Shown here: one piece after another, positions 34,210 to 43,259 of the stretch
Layout: each line of letters begins with the position of its first letter
Numbering within the stretch: the first letter of the stretch is position 1
DNA from: Anaeromyxobacter soli
GTDB taxonomy: Bacteria; Myxococcota; Myxococcia; Myxococcales; Anaeromyxobacteraceae
NCBI RefSeq assembly: GCF_022808855.1
Contig: NZ_JAKZLF010000023.1
Location: 5,632-69,631 of the forward strand
Direction: 5' to 3'
Length of the DNA stretch: 64,000 nt
The notes under the pieces: model-generated
Told to the model about the DNA's origin: nothing
Databases searched by the model: none
What the model saw: only the letters and a program-made list of their open reading frames with translations
Made by a program: the position numbers and the translations under genes

Positions 34210-36951
34210 ATGAGCTCGACCGTGACCTCCCCCCCGCCACCAGGCCGTCGCGAGGAGCAGAGCGTGTCGCACGACGCCGAGCAGGCCTCGGCCATGGACC
34301 CCGGCGGCATCGAGAAGGAGCTCGCCGAGGCTCGGCTCGCGCTCGCCCGCGAGCGCGCCCGCACCTCCCGGCTCCGCGAGGACCTGGAGCGCACCGGGGA
34401 GCGGCTTCGCCGCACGGAGGCGGAGCTCGAGGGGATCCGGACCAGCACGGCCTGGCGCGCGGCGCGGGTCTACTACCGCGTCCGGGACGGGTTCTGGCCG
34501 CTGCGGGTGGCGCACGGCCTGGCCCGGAAGGCGAAGGCCCGCCTCGGCGGGATGCGAGCGGTCGGGGCGGCGGCGCGCTCGCTCCTGCCGGACGGCGGGG
34601 GACAGGTCGTCGGGCTCACCCTGGGGCGCCGCGGACGGGTGAGCGTGGTGCTCCCCGTCTACAACCAGGCGTCGATGCTCGCGGAGTCCATCGAGAGCGT
34701 CCTCGCCCAGACGTACCGCGATCTCGAGCTCATCGTGGTCAACGACGGGTCGACCGACGGCGTCGAGCCCATCCTCGAGCGCTTCGCGGACGACCCGCGC
34801 GTCGTCGTCGTGACCCAGCCGAACCAGAAGCTCCCGTCCGCCCTCAACAACGGGTTCGACTTCGCCACCGGCGAGTTCTACACCTGGACCTCGGCGGACA
34901 ACGTGATGCTCCCGCGCCAGCTCGAGGTGCTCGTGGGGTACCTCCGCGCGCATCCGGAGCAGGCGATGGTCTTCTCCGATTACCAGGCCATCGACGATCG
35001 CGGCCGCCCGCTCGACGATCCGCTCTTCCGGCCGCAGAACCAGGACCCGCACGACCGCAGCCGGATGCGCCTGCCGCGCGAGGTCACGGTGGAGAACCTC
35101 CACCGGAGCGGCGACAACTTCATCGGTGCGAGCTTCCTCTACCGGCGCGACGCGGCCCGCGTGGTGGGCGCCTACGCCGAGGACACGTTCGGCGGCGAGG
35201 ACTACGACTACTGGCTGCGGATCCACGCGCTGTTCGGGATCGGCCACGTGGAGGAGGTCCTCTACCGGTACCGCGTCCACGAGAACACGCTGAACGCGCG
35301 CGCCCGCGAGCTTCGCATCGCGGAGAGCGTGCACCGCCTGCTCGACCGGCACGGCGAGCGGCTGGCCGCGCTGGCCTCGAGCCCCGCCTGGCTCCAGCTG
35401 GGCGTCGAGATCCCGGGCGCGCGGAGCGTGGCGGCGGGGGCGACGCCGGACGTCGTCGCGTACGCCCTGTCGCGCGCAGGCGATCCCGCCGTGCGCGAGC
35501 GCGAGGACTCCGACGACGCGCTGCGGGTGTGCGTGGTCGACCTCCCGCTCGACCAGGTGGACGAGGCCGCGGCGAGGCGCGCCGAGCTGCTCTTCGCCGC
35601 CGACCCCCTGGTCGCGGCGCACCTCGATCGCGAGCTGCCCGGCGGCGTGTTCCTCCTCGATCCCCGGCGCGAGCCGGAGCTCGCCCGCCGCATCGCGCAG
35701 CTGCGCCTCTTCGAGAAGCGCTGCGCGCGCGCGCCTCGCCAGCCGCCGGCGCGGGTCCTCCCCGTGCGCGAGCCGCTGCGCGTCGGCTTCCAGGTCGACG
35801 GGATGGACCGCGGCGGCCTCGAGCAGATCGTCTCCGACCTCGTCCGCAACCTCGATCGCTCGCGTGTCCGTCCGACCGTCCTCGTGCACGCGACGGAGTG
35901 CGGCCTCACCGGCCGGGCGCTGCAGAAGGACGGCGTGGACGTGGTGGTCACGGGCGGCGTCGAGGGACGGCTGATCGCGGCGGCGCAGGAGCGTCAGCTC
36001 CAGGTGGTGAACCTGCACCACAGCGTCGCCGGGCTGACCGGTTATCGCGGCCTGGGTCTCTCGACCGTGTACACCGTGCACTCGAGCTACGTGTGGCTGG
36101 ACCCGCAGGCGCGGAGCGCTCGTGCCGAGCGCCTGCGCGACGTGGATCTCCACCTCGCCGTGTCGCCGCAGGTGGGGCGCTTCTTCGAGGCGACCTTCGG
36201 GGTGGATCCGCGGCGCGTGCGGATCGTGCCGAACGGGCTCGACCCGCGCGCGCTCGAGGGCGCGTCCCGGGGCTCACGCGAGGAGCTCGGCCTTTCCGAG
36301 GGCGACTTCGTGTTCCTGCAGGTGGGGTCCTTCACGCCCAACAAGCTCCAGCGGACCACCGTCGAGGCGCTCGCGAGGGTCTCCGTCGATGTGCCGCGCG
36401 CGCGGCTCGTGCTCGTCGGCAATCCGCTGGACGCGCGCTACGCCCGCGAGGTCGACGAGGCCGTCCGCGCCGGCGGGCTCTCGGACCGGGTGCGCATCCT
36501 GCCCTGGGGCAGCCGCGACGCGATCGCGGGCCTCATCCGCGCCGCCGACTGCTTCGTGCTCCCGTCGCTCGTGGAGGGGTGGAGCATCGCGGTCATGGAG
36601 GCCATGTACTTCGGGCTCCCGCTGGTCGTCTCCGACGTGGGTTCGGCGCGGGAGGTGATCCACGAAGGCGACATCGGGATCGTGATCCCGTGCCCCTACG
36701 AGCGGCTGTCGGAGCTGACGCTCGAGCAGCTCGTCGCGCTCGGGGAGCGTCCCCCGGAGGAGTACGTCGAGGTGCTCGCCGCGGCGATGCGCGAGGTGGC
36801 GCTCCACCCGGACGCGTGGCGTGCCCGCGGCGCGCGCGGCCGCGAGAAGGTCATGGGGCCCTTCCACGTCCGCGCCATGGCCGACGCCTACGCGGGCGCC
36901 TACGTCGACGCGTACCGCTGGCTGCGGAAGACCGGGACGCGCCGGGCCTGA
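34210..36951 (+). CDS. Two-domain GT2-GT4 glycosyltransferase with N-terminal coiled coil
   Basis: A 913-residue fusion. Residues 30-80 are a coiled coil (EKELAEARLALARERARTSRL). A GT2 domain covers about 140-420: VSVVLPVYNQASMLAESIES, VVNDGSTDG and TSADN (DxD-like), then GGEDYDYWLRIHALFG. A linker with a FHAD-like region follows, and a GT4 domain covers about 525-910: VGFQVDGMDRGGLEQIVSDL, YTVHSSYVWLDPQ, IVPNGLDPRALEG and PSLVEGWSIAVMEAMYFGLP. Two transferases in one chain suggest two consecutive linkages, perhaps of a repeat unit. ATG 34210 begins the protein; the preceding hairpin (GGGCACT/AGTGCCC, 34183-34204) may hinder initiation. It converges on the methyltransferase gene. Confidence 0.88.
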   Translation: MSSTVTSPPPPGRREEQSVSHDAEQASAMDPGGIEKELAEARLALARERARTSRLREDLERTGERLRRTEAELEGIRTSTAWRAARVYYRVRDGFWPLRVAHGLARKAKARLGGMRAVGAAARSLLPDGGGQVVGLTLGRRGRVSVVLPVYNQASMLAESIESVLAQTYRDLELIVVNDGSTDGVEPILERFADDPRVVVVTQPNQKLPSALNNGFDFATGEFYTWTSADNVMLPRQLEVLVGYLRAHPEQAMVFSDYQAIDDRGRPLDDPLFRPQNQDPHDRSRMRLPREVTVENLHRSGDNFIGASFLYRRDAARVVGAYAEDTFGGEDYDYWLRIHALFGIGHVEEVLYRYRVHENTLNARARELRIAESVHRLLDRHGERLAALASSPAWLQLGVEIPGARSVAAGATPDVVAYALSRAGDPAVREREDSDDALRVCVVDLPLDQVDEAAARRAELLFAADPLVAAHLDRELPGGVFLLDPRREPELARRIAQLRLFEKRCARAPRQPPARVLPVREPLRVGFQVDGMDRGGLEQIVSDLVRNLDRSRVRPTVLVHATECGLTGRALQKDGVDVVVTGGVEGRLIAAAQERQLQVVNLHHSVAGLTGYRGLGLSTVYTVHSSYVWLDPQARSARAERLRDVDLHLAVSPQVGRFFEATFGVDPRRVRIVPNGLDPRALEGASRGSREELGLSEGDFVFLQVGSFTPNKLQRTTVEALARVSVDVPRARLVLVGNPLDARYAREVDEAVRAGGLSDRVRILPWGSRDAIAGLIRAADCFVLPSLVEGWSIAVMEAMYFGLPLVVSDVGSAREVIHEGDIGIVIPCPYERLSELTLEQLVALGERPPEEYVEVLAAAMREVALHPDAWRARGARGREKVMGPFHVRAMADAYAGAYVDAYRWLRKTGTRRA

Positions 36952-36961
36952 GCCCGGCGCG
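36938..36961. terminator. Bidirectional hairpin between convergent genes
   Basis: CGCGCCGGGC (36938-36947) and GCCCGGCGCG (36952-36961) form a 10-bp stem with a 4-base loop that includes the stop codon of the GT2-GT4 gene. It lies just before the end of the convergent methyltransferase gene. There is no T-run on either side. Confidence 0.4.
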
Positions 36962-36965
36962 CGGC

Positions 36966-37979
36966 TCACTCCTGCGATGCCGCCACCGCGGCGCGGAGCG
37001 ACGCCGCCCCGTCCGCGAGGGAATCCCACCCGCGCAGCCGCGCGTGCGCCGCCTCGACCCGGCCCGTGGTCCCGTCCCACGCGGCGACCGCGGCCGTGAC
37101 GGGGTGCTCCCGCAAGGTCGCCACGGCACGCGCGAGCACGTACGAGCGGCGCGCCCGATCGGCCTCGAGGCGCTGCGCGCAATGGGCGGCCTCCGCGCGC
37201 AGCGACGCGAGCCGGGCGCGCGCGCCTTCGCCCTCGGCAGCGAGCGCATCGCGCTCGGCGCGGAGCGCGTCACGCTCCTGCGTCAGCGCGTGGCGGGCTT
37301 CCGCGAGGGCCGCCGCCCGCGCCACGCCCGCCGCGAGCGCGGGCTCGAGCCTCAGCGGTATCCCCTCGGCGCCCCGCCGGGCGTAGGTCGCGAGCGCCTG
37401 ATCGCCCGCCCACCACGACCCTTCGACCCCCGCGCAGTGCGCGACGCGGAGATCGACGAGCTCGAAGCCGCCGACCTCCAGGGGGAAGCTCTCGAGCTCG
37501 AACGTGTAGGCGTGCTCCTCGATCCGCTCCCGCTCCTCGAACGGCACGAGCAGGAGGACGTAGCGGCCCACCCTGGGCAGGAGCGACGCGAGCACGCCCC
37601 ACGGCGCGGCGAAGTGCTCGAGCGTGTTCGACGTGAAGAGCACGTCGTACTCCCGATCGAGACCCGCGCGCGACACGGCGAAGGAGACCCCGGCGTGCCG
37701 CCCGCTCGCGCGCTCCACCGCCGCGGGCGAGACGTCGAGGCCGGTGACGGGCGTCCCCCACGCGGCCGCGAGCGCGGCGGCGCCCTCGCCCTCCCCGCAG
37801 CCCCAGTCGCACACGCTCGCCCGGCGCGCGCGGAGGTCGTCCGCCACCGCCGGGGGCACGAGCGAGAGCGCCAGCTCCGCGAAGAAGCGGGACTGCGCCG
37901 GCCCGCCGCGCGCCCCCCAGTCTCCGCTCGCGAACCGCGCCTCCCAGTAGTCCGGCGAATTCACCGCTGGCCCCGTCAT
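36966..37979 (-). CDS. SAM-dependent methyltransferase with C-terminal coiled coil
   Basis: A 337-residue class I methyltransferase. The SAM-binding motif CDWGCGEGEGAAALA is near residue 50, LDVSPAAVERA near 75, and SNTLEHFAAPW near 118 is the motif-4 region. After the catalytic domain (about 1-225), residues 232-300 are a long charged heptad region (LTQERDALRAERDALAAEG, then LASLRAEAAHCAQRLEAD). ATG 37979 overlaps the stop of the upstream glycosyltransferase by 4 bases. In some ABC-exported O antigens a methyltransferase with a coiled coil (WbdD) caps the chain and sets its length. The same role here is inference, since no kinase domain is present. Confidence 0.82.
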   Translation of the reverse strand: MTGPAVNSPDYWEARFASGDWGARGGPAQSRFFAELALSLVPPAVADDLRARRASVCDWGCGEGEGAAALAAAWGTPVTGLDVSPAAVERASGRHAGVSFAVSRAGLDREYDVLFTSNTLEHFAAPWGVLASLLPRVGRYVLLLVPFEERERIEEHAYTFELESFPLEVGGFELVDLRVAHCAGVEGSWWAGDQALATYARRGAEGIPLRLEPALAAGVARAAALAEARHALTQERDALRAERDALAAEGEGARARLASLRAEAAHCAQRLEADRARRSYVLARAVATLREHPVTAAVAAWDGTTGRVEAAHARLRGWDSLADGAASLRAAVAASQE

Positions 37980-39196
37980 GCGCGCCTCCTCTCCGCCGGC
38001 GCCGTGGCTCCCGCGTCGAGCGCGGCGAGCACCCGATCCACGCGCTCTCCCCAGGTGTTCTGCTGCACCTCGCGGGAGAGGAGCGCCTGATACGCGGCGT
38101 CTCCCCGCCTGCCGACGGCCGCCCGCACCGCGGAGAGGAACTCCGCGGGCGTCGCGGCGGTGGTGACGGACCGGTACTTGCGGCACTCGTCCATCGGCGT
38201 CGTGACGATCGGAGCGCCGGCGGCCATGTACTCGAACAGCTTCACGGGCGAGGTGGAGCGCGTCACCTCGCTCACCTCGAACGGGATGATCGCGACGTCG
38301 AAGCGCCGCGAGTAGCGGGCGAGCTCGCCGTACGGGCGCTCGCCGAGCACGTGCACGTTCGGGCGCGATGCGATGCGTGCCGCGGAGCCGTCGTGATCCG
38401 GGCCGATGACGACGAAGCTCAGCTCCGCGCCGTCCTGCGTCACGCGGTTCAGCAGCTCGAAGTCGAGCCAGCGGGCGAGCGCGCCGTAGTAACCGACGAT
38501 CGGGCGACCCAGGGCGACGATCCGCGCGAGGTCCTCGGGGGGCGCCTCGCCCTCCCTCCCGCGGAAGTCCGGAGCGTGCACGCCGTTCGGCGCGAGCACC
38601 GCGTCCGGTCGCGCTGCGCGGATGGCCGCGTGGAGCCGGTCGGCGCTCGCGACGACCACGTCGGCCCTGCGCACCAGCGCGTCGTGGTCCGCGTGCATGC
38701 GCCGGCAGTGCATGCTGAAGACCTCGAGCTCGTCGATGTACTCGTACACGACGCGCGGCTCGCGGAACGCGCGCAACCACGCCTCGTTCACGGTCCAGTT
38801 GAGCCACAGGATCGGCCGCGCGAGGTGCGCGACGAGCCGCGGATCCGCGCAGAGGAAGACGTTCGGCTCGACCTCGCGCAGCCCCTCGACCGCGTCCGCC
38901 GCGGGGTTGCAGGTGCAGAACACGCCGACGTAGCCGCGGCGGCCGAGCTCGCGCAGGAGCTGGTGCGGGCGCTGGTGGAGGTATCCCCAGTTGATCGTCG
39001 GGAGGTACACCACCACCCCGCGCGCCTCCGCGATCCGGGCGTCGAGCGCGGCGAGGGCGGCGGCGTGGCGCGCACGCAGCAGCGGCGCGGGCAGGCGCGC
39101 GCGGAGCGCGATGGCGCCCTTCTTCGCGGCGTACACGGCCTCCGGACCGCCGAGCGAGATCGCGGCGCGGACGGCGCGGCGGAGACCGACGCCCAT
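37976..39196 (-). CDS. Glycosyltransferase (GT-B, family 1/4-like)
   Basis: A 406-residue GT-B protein. The N-terminus (AVRAAISLGGPEAVYAAKKG) precedes a domain with VVYLPTINWGYLHQRPHQLL near 70, typical of glycosyltransferases in myxobacterial and other capsular loci that act on the polysaccharide backbone. PILWLNWTVNEAWL lies near 130 and APNGVHAPDF near 205. The donor domain has IVGYYGALARWLDFELL near 235 and SPVKLFEYMAAGAPIV near 325. ATG 39196 is the start, because the upstream open frame is Arg/Ser-rich shadow sequence. It lies 7 bases after wzt and overlaps the methyltransferase, within the export operon. Confidence 0.85.
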   Translation of the reverse strand: MGVGLRRAVRAAISLGGPEAVYAAKKGAIALRARLPAPLLRARHAAALAALDARIAEARGVVVYLPTINWGYLHQRPHQLLRELGRRGYVGVFCTCNPAADAVEGLREVEPNVFLCADPRLVAHLARPILWLNWTVNEAWLRAFREPRVVYEYIDELEVFSMHCRRMHADHDALVRRADVVVASADRLHAAIRAARPDAVLAPNGVHAPDFRGREGEAPPEDLARIVALGRPIVGYYGALARWLDFELLNRVTQDGAELSFVVIGPDHDGSAARIASRPNVHVLGERPYGELARYSRRFDVAIIPFEVSEVTRSTSPVKLFEYMAAGAPIVTTPMDECRKYRSVTTAATPAEFLSAVRAAVGRRGDAAYQALLSREVQQNTWGERVDRVLAALDAGATAPAERRRA

Positions 39197-39203
39197 CGCG
39201 CCC

Positions 39204-39968
39204 TCACCCCGCCCGCGTCGTCGCGTGCGGGACGAACCCCTGGAGCTCCCGGTAGCGCGCGATGGCGGGCGCCGGCGCGCCGTCGAACTCGACGCGGCCA
39301 TGGTGCAGCACGATCACCCGCTCGCAGAGCTCCGCGACCGTCTCCATCGCGTGCGAGACGTAGAAGATGGTGCACCCGGATCCCTTGAGCTCGCGGATGC
39401 GGTCCATGCACTTGGCCTGGAAGCGCTCGTCGCCCACCGCGAGCACCTCGTCGATGATCAGGATCTCCGGCTCGACGTCCACCGCGATGGCGAACCCGAG
39501 CCGGGCGTACATACCGGAGCTGTAGTTCTTCACCGGCATGTCGATGAACTCGCCGAGCTCGCTGAACTCGACGATGCGGTCGAACTTCCGCTCCATCTCC
39601 TTGCGCGTGTGTCCCATGAGCGCGCCGTTCAGGAAGATGTTGTCGCGGCCGGTGAGCTCCGGATCGAAGCCTGCCGCGAGCTCGATCATGGGCGAGACGC
39701 GCCCCTCGACCTGCACCCGCCCCTCGGAGGCGCGGAGGACGCCCGCCGCGATCTTGAGGAGCGTGCTCTTGCCGGAGCCGTTGTGGCCGACGAGTCCGAC
39801 CGACTCGCCGGGGCCGACGTGGAACGAGACGCCGCGGAGCGCCCAGAACTCGTCGGCGGTGCGCAGGTGCCGGAAGCGGCCGAGGACCGCCTCCTTCAGC
39901 GTGGTCACCCGCTCCCGGTACATCCGGAAGCGCATGCCGACGTTCTCGAAGGTGAGGGATCCGGGCAT
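39204..39968 (-). CDS. wzt: Polysaccharide ABC exporter ATP-binding protein
   Basis: A 254-residue ATPase of the Wzt/KpsT/TagH type that energises export of undecaprenyl-linked polysaccharide. Walker A is GHNGSGKSTLL near residue 60, Q-loop region RVSPMIELAAGF near 90, ABC signature NYSSGMYARLGFAIA near 145, and Walker B ILIIDEVLAVGDERF near 170. Classic O-antigen Wzt proteins add a C-terminal carbohydrate-binding domain; this one stops after the nucleotide-binding domain, so it should not itself recognise a chain terminus. The ATG is 2 bases from the wzm stop. Confidence 0.93.
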   Translation of the reverse strand: MPGSLTFENVGMRFRMYRERVTTLKEAVLGRFRHLRTADEFWALRGVSFHVGPGESVGLVGHNGSGKSTLLKIAAGVLRASEGRVQVEGRVSPMIELAAGFDPELTGRDNIFLNGALMGHTRKEMERKFDRIVEFSELGEFIDMPVKNYSSGMYARLGFAIAVDVEPEILIIDEVLAVGDERFQAKCMDRIRELKGSGCTIFYVSHAMETVAELCERVIVLHHGRVEFDGAPAPAIARYRELQGFVPHATTRAG

Positions 39969-39970
39969 GT

Positions 39971-40765
39971 TCAGAAGTTGTGGATGTGGCGGTCCTCGGA
40001 CCGCACGAAGAAGGCGCCGCCCGCGAGGAGCGAGACCGCGGCCGCGAGCGTCGCGAGCCCGACGAGCCCGGCGGGCGGGATCCGCCCCTCGTAGATGGTC
40101 ACCTGGAACATCCGCACGATGGGCGCGGCCGGGTTGAGCGCCAGGGCCATGCGCAGCGCGGGGTGGAGGTTCTCGAGGAACGACACCGGGTAGATGACCG
40201 GCGTCACGTAGAACCAGATCTGGAAGAGCACGTCGATGAGGTGCCGGACGTCGCGGAAGAACACCGAGAGCGAGCTGAAGAGCAGCGCGAGCCCCGTCGT
40301 GAACGCTGCCGCGAGCAGGAACGCGAGCGGGACGAAGAGCCAGGACACGCCGGGCGGGCGGCCGAGCGCGATCGCCAGGATCGCCAGGGCGGGCAGCGAG
40401 AGGACCGCGTCCGTGAGCTTCGAGCCGACCGCGGCGAGCGGGTAGACCGCCTGCGGGACCGCCACCTTGCGGATGAGGCTCTGGTTGCCGAGGAGCGACA
40501 TCGACGCGGAGACCGAGCCGACCGAGATGAGCGTCCAGGGCAGGAGGCCGGCGAGGAGGAACACCGGGTACCCCTCGATGCCGATCCGCATGATGGTCGA
40601 GAACACGAGCGTGTAGACGACCATCTGCAGGAGCGGGTTGAGGAGCGTCCACAGCATCCCCAGGGTGCTGCGCTTGTAGCGGACCTTGAGGTCGCGCGCG
40701 ACGAGCAGCGCGAGCAGCTCCCGGTAGCGGAGCACCGCCTGGACCGATCCCACGAGCGCCATCAT
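39971..40765 (-). CDS. wzm: Polysaccharide ABC exporter permease
   Basis: A 264-residue ABC-2 type membrane protein, the Wzm partner of the ATPase just downstream. About six membrane helices are visible, with the RDLKVRYKRSTLGMLWTLLNPL motif near residue 23 that is typical of O-antigen and teichoic acid exporters, and IWFYVTPVIYPVS near 190. ATG 40765 overlaps the stop of the O-antigen-ligase-like gene (ATGA), with a second ATG directly after it. It moves the completed glycolipid across the inner membrane. Confidence 0.92.
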   Translation of the reverse strand: MMALVGSVQAVLRYRELLALLVARDLKVRYKRSTLGMLWTLLNPLLQMVVYTLVFSTIMRIGIEGYPVFLLAGLLPWTLISVGSVSASMSLLGNQSLIRKVAVPQAVYPLAAVGSKLTDAVLSLPALAILAIALGRPPGVSWLFVPLAFLLAAAFTTGLALLFSSLSVFFRDVRHLIDVLFQIWFYVTPVIYPVSFLENLHPALRMALALNPAAPIVRMFQVTIYEGRIPPAGLVGLATLAAAVSLLAGGAFFVRSEDRHIHNF

Positions 40766-42120
40766 GCCTGCGATTCCCCTGCCTTGCCGTTCGACGCGCC
40801 CGGCCGCGGCCGCGCGAGCACCGCCGCGATCCCGATCGCGCAGCCGAACGCGAGCGCCGGCTCGGACGTCCAGAACACGTCGTGCACGGCGGAGTTCACG
40901 AGCAGCGCCGCGATCACCGCGAGCCCGCCCACGGCGCCGGCCCGGCCGAGCGCGTCCGCGCCGCGGCGCCACCGCGCGAACGCCACGGCGAGGAGCGCGA
41001 ACCAGGCCACGACGGCGCCGCCGAGCAGCGGCCCGCCCTCGGCGACGGCCGAGAGGAGCGCGTCGTGACACCAGGCCTGCACGCCGAACTGCGGATCGCG
41101 ACGCTCCCAGTAGGGCGCCGACCAGCGCGGCAGCGCGCCGTAGCCCACCCCGGTGAGCGGGTGGTCCCGGATGACGTCCGCGCACACGGCCCAGATCGTC
41201 TCGCGCCCGTTGCCGCCCCCCGTCGCGCGGGTCTCCTCCAGCCAGTGCCAGGCGGCGGGCAGGAGCGGGCTCACGGCGAGCGCCCCGGCGGCCGCGGTCG
41301 CGAGCGCGATCCGGCGAGTCCGGCGCGTCATGGCAGCAGCCGCGACGATCGCGGCGGCGACGGCGAGCCCGGCCCACGCGGAGCGCGCGCCCGTCAGGAA
41401 CACCGCGGCGCCCGAGGCGACCGCGGCGAAGGCGAGGAACGCGCGAGCCCTCCGGGGAAGCGGCGCCCGCGCCGCGAGCGTCCCGGCGAGCACCGCGACC
41501 GGCGTGAGCGCGTGGGCGAGCCGCGTGTACCAGCTGAAGAACCCCACGACCGCGAAGCGCTCCGGCGCGCCCGGGGCGAACACCTGGCGGTACGCCGGAG
41601 GCAGGGACGTGCCGCGGAGCCCCAGCGCGTGCATCGGGTCGATCCCCGTGCGCACCTGGACCCAGGCGAAGAGGGCTGGCACGAGGGCGGCGGCGCTCCA
41701 CACGGAGAGCACGAGGAGCGCCCGCCGCCGAGGCGCCTCGGGATCGTCGCCGGCCCCCGCCTCGAGCGCGAGGGCGACCACGAGCGGCGCGAGCAGGTAG
41801 CGCCAGTGGAACGCGGCGGAGGGCGAGCCCGGCGGCAGGCCCGCCGACCATGCGAGCGCGACCGACCCGGCCGCGCTCGCGGCGAGCACCAGCACGGGGA
41901 CGGCGACGCGCGCGACGGGGGGCCGATCGCCGAGCACCCACAGCCCGGCCACGGCGACCGCGGCGACGGCGAGCCCGATCTGCATGCCCGCGATGGAGAT
42001 GGGGAGGAACGCCGCGTGGACGGTCACGCCGGCGATGGCGGCGCGCGCGAGCAGGGAGCGCGCAAGCCCCCCATGCCGAGCCTCATCGCTCGGGCCGACG
42101 ACCGCCTCCCCAGCACGCAT
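40762..42120 (-). CDS. O-antigen ligase/polymerase-like membrane protein
   Basis: A 452-residue protein with about ten membrane helices. The large periplasmic loop is near 275-345, with GGGNGRETIWAVCADVIRDHPLTGVGYG, a pattern typical of WaaL O-antigen ligases and Wzy-like proteins (G-R-x-x-x-W then H-P-x-x-G-x-G). HDALLSAVAEGGPLLGG near 352 gives the conserved His-x-x-x-L-x-x-x-x-E-x-G. With an ABC exporter in the operon, ligase (joining polysaccharide to lipid A core) is more likely than polymerase. ATG 42120 follows an AT-rich stretch (GTGTATTAGTGTT on the minus strand) that could carry a weak promoter. Confidence 0.8.
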   Translation of the reverse strand: MRAGEAVVGPSDEARHGGLARSLLARAAIAGVTVHAAFLPISIAGMQIGLAVAAVAVAGLWVLGDRPPVARVAVPVLVLAASAAGSVALAWSAGLPPGSPSAAFHWRYLLAPLVVALALEAGAGDDPEAPRRRALLVLSVWSAAALVPALFAWVQVRTGIDPMHALGLRGTSLPPAYRQVFAPGAPERFAVVGFFSWYTRLAHALTPVAVLAGTLAARAPLPRRARAFLAFAAVASGAAVFLTGARSAWAGLAVAAAIVAAAAMTRRTRRIALATAAAGALAVSPLLPAAWHWLEETRATGGGNGRETIWAVCADVIRDHPLTGVGYGALPRWSAPYWERRDPQFGVQAWCHDALLSAVAEGGPLLGGAVVAWFALLAVAFARWRRGADALGRAGAVGGLAVIAALLVNSAVHDVFWTSEPALAFGCAIGIAAVLARPRPGASNGKAGESQA

Positions 42121-42176
42121 GCCGCCCAACACTAATACACAACCGTCCGGAGCGCCTCCTGGCGTCGCCCCTCGGG

Positions 42177-43259
42177 TCACCGCGCCCGCCGCACCGCGAC
42201 CGCGCCCACCACGAGGAACACGACGTTCGGCGCCCAGGCCGCGAGCCACGGCGCGACGTGCCCCGAGAGCCCCATCGCCCAGGTGACGCCCTGCGCTCCC
42301 CAGAACAGGAGCGACACCCCGACCGACTCGACGAGCGCCGCCGCGATGTGGCCCTTGCGGTTGCGGCGCAGCGCGAGCGCGAGCGCGAGCATCGCGCCGG
42401 GCGCGCCGGCGAACGGGTACGCGAGCCGGTTGTAGCGCTCGAGCTGGAACTCGGCGACCGGCAGGCCCAGCCGGCGGCGGATCGCGATCTGGGAGAGCAG
42501 CGTCTTCCAGCGCATCTGCGTGGGCCGCCCGGGGACCACCGCGAAGGCGTCGGGCGGCTCGGGGAACTCGTACCGGCGCGAGGCGGCCCGGTCGAGCCGC
42601 ACGCTCCCGTCCGGCTGGAACGTCCGGTCCTCGACGTCCTCGAGCAGCCAGCCGCCCCCCTCGGGCCGCATCTTGTCGGCGTCGATCCGGCGCACCAGCC
42701 GGAAGGCGTCCGAGACCTCCATCACCGTCACGCGGGCGAACCCGCCGTCGGGCAGCGTCCCGCGGAGGTGGTACACCCGCCGTCCGTCCTTGCCGCGGAA
42801 CCAGCGCTTCGGCTCGCGCGCCGCCTCGAAGCGGCGCCGGTCGCCGCCCCGCCCGAAGCGGAGCGCCTGGATCTCCTCGGCGCGCTCCGCGGCCTCCACG
42901 CCCCACAGGTCGTGGACGACGAGGAGCGCTCCGCCGGAGAGGATCGTCACCGCGATGACGGGCACGGCGAGCCGCCACGGTCCGAGCCCCACCGCGCGCA
43001 TTGCGGTGTACTCGCGGGTCCGGCGGAACGTCGAGACCGCGATGGCCGCGCCCAGGATCATCGCCGCCGGCGCGACCTGCCGCACGACCACGGCGGCCTT
43101 GTACACGTAGAGCTCGAGCACCGCCCCGACCCAGCCCGGCCCGGTGAACGCGGCGGCGTTGTCGACGAAGTCGACCGCCAGGAAGATCGCGACGACGCCC
43201 GCGAGCGCGCCCAGGAACGCGGCGAGCGTCCGGCGCGCGACGTACCGGAACAGGATCAC
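42177..43259 (-). CDS. lptG: LPS export ABC permease LptG
   Basis: A 360-residue YjgP/YjgQ family protein. Three helices at the N-terminus and three at the C-terminus enclose a periplasmic beta-jellyroll domain (about 125-255), as in the LptFG pair that takes LPS from the inner membrane with LptB. Landmarks are RTREYTAMRAVGLGPWRL near 80, contacting the ATPase, and the PVAEFQLERYNRLAYPF segment near 270. Its ATG overlaps the lptF stop by 4 bases (43256-43259). The ATPase LptB is not in this window. Confidence 0.85.
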   Translation of the reverse strand: MILFRYVARRTLAAFLGALAGVVAIFLAVDFVDNAAAFTGPGWVGAVLELYVYKAAVVVRQVAPAAMILGAAIAVSTFRRTREYTAMRAVGLGPWRLAVPVIAVTILSGGALLVVHDLWGVEAAERAEEIQALRFGRGGDRRRFEAAREPKRWFRGKDGRRVYHLRGTLPDGGFARVTVMEVSDAFRLVRRIDADKMRPEGGGWLLEDVEDRTFQPDGSVRLDRAASRRYEFPEPPDAFAVVPGRPTQMRWKTLLSQIAIRRRLGLPVAEFQLERYNRLAYPFAGAPGAMLALALALRRNRKGHIAAALVESVGVSLLFWGAQGVTWAMGLSGHVAPWLAAWAPNVVFLVVGAVAVRRAR

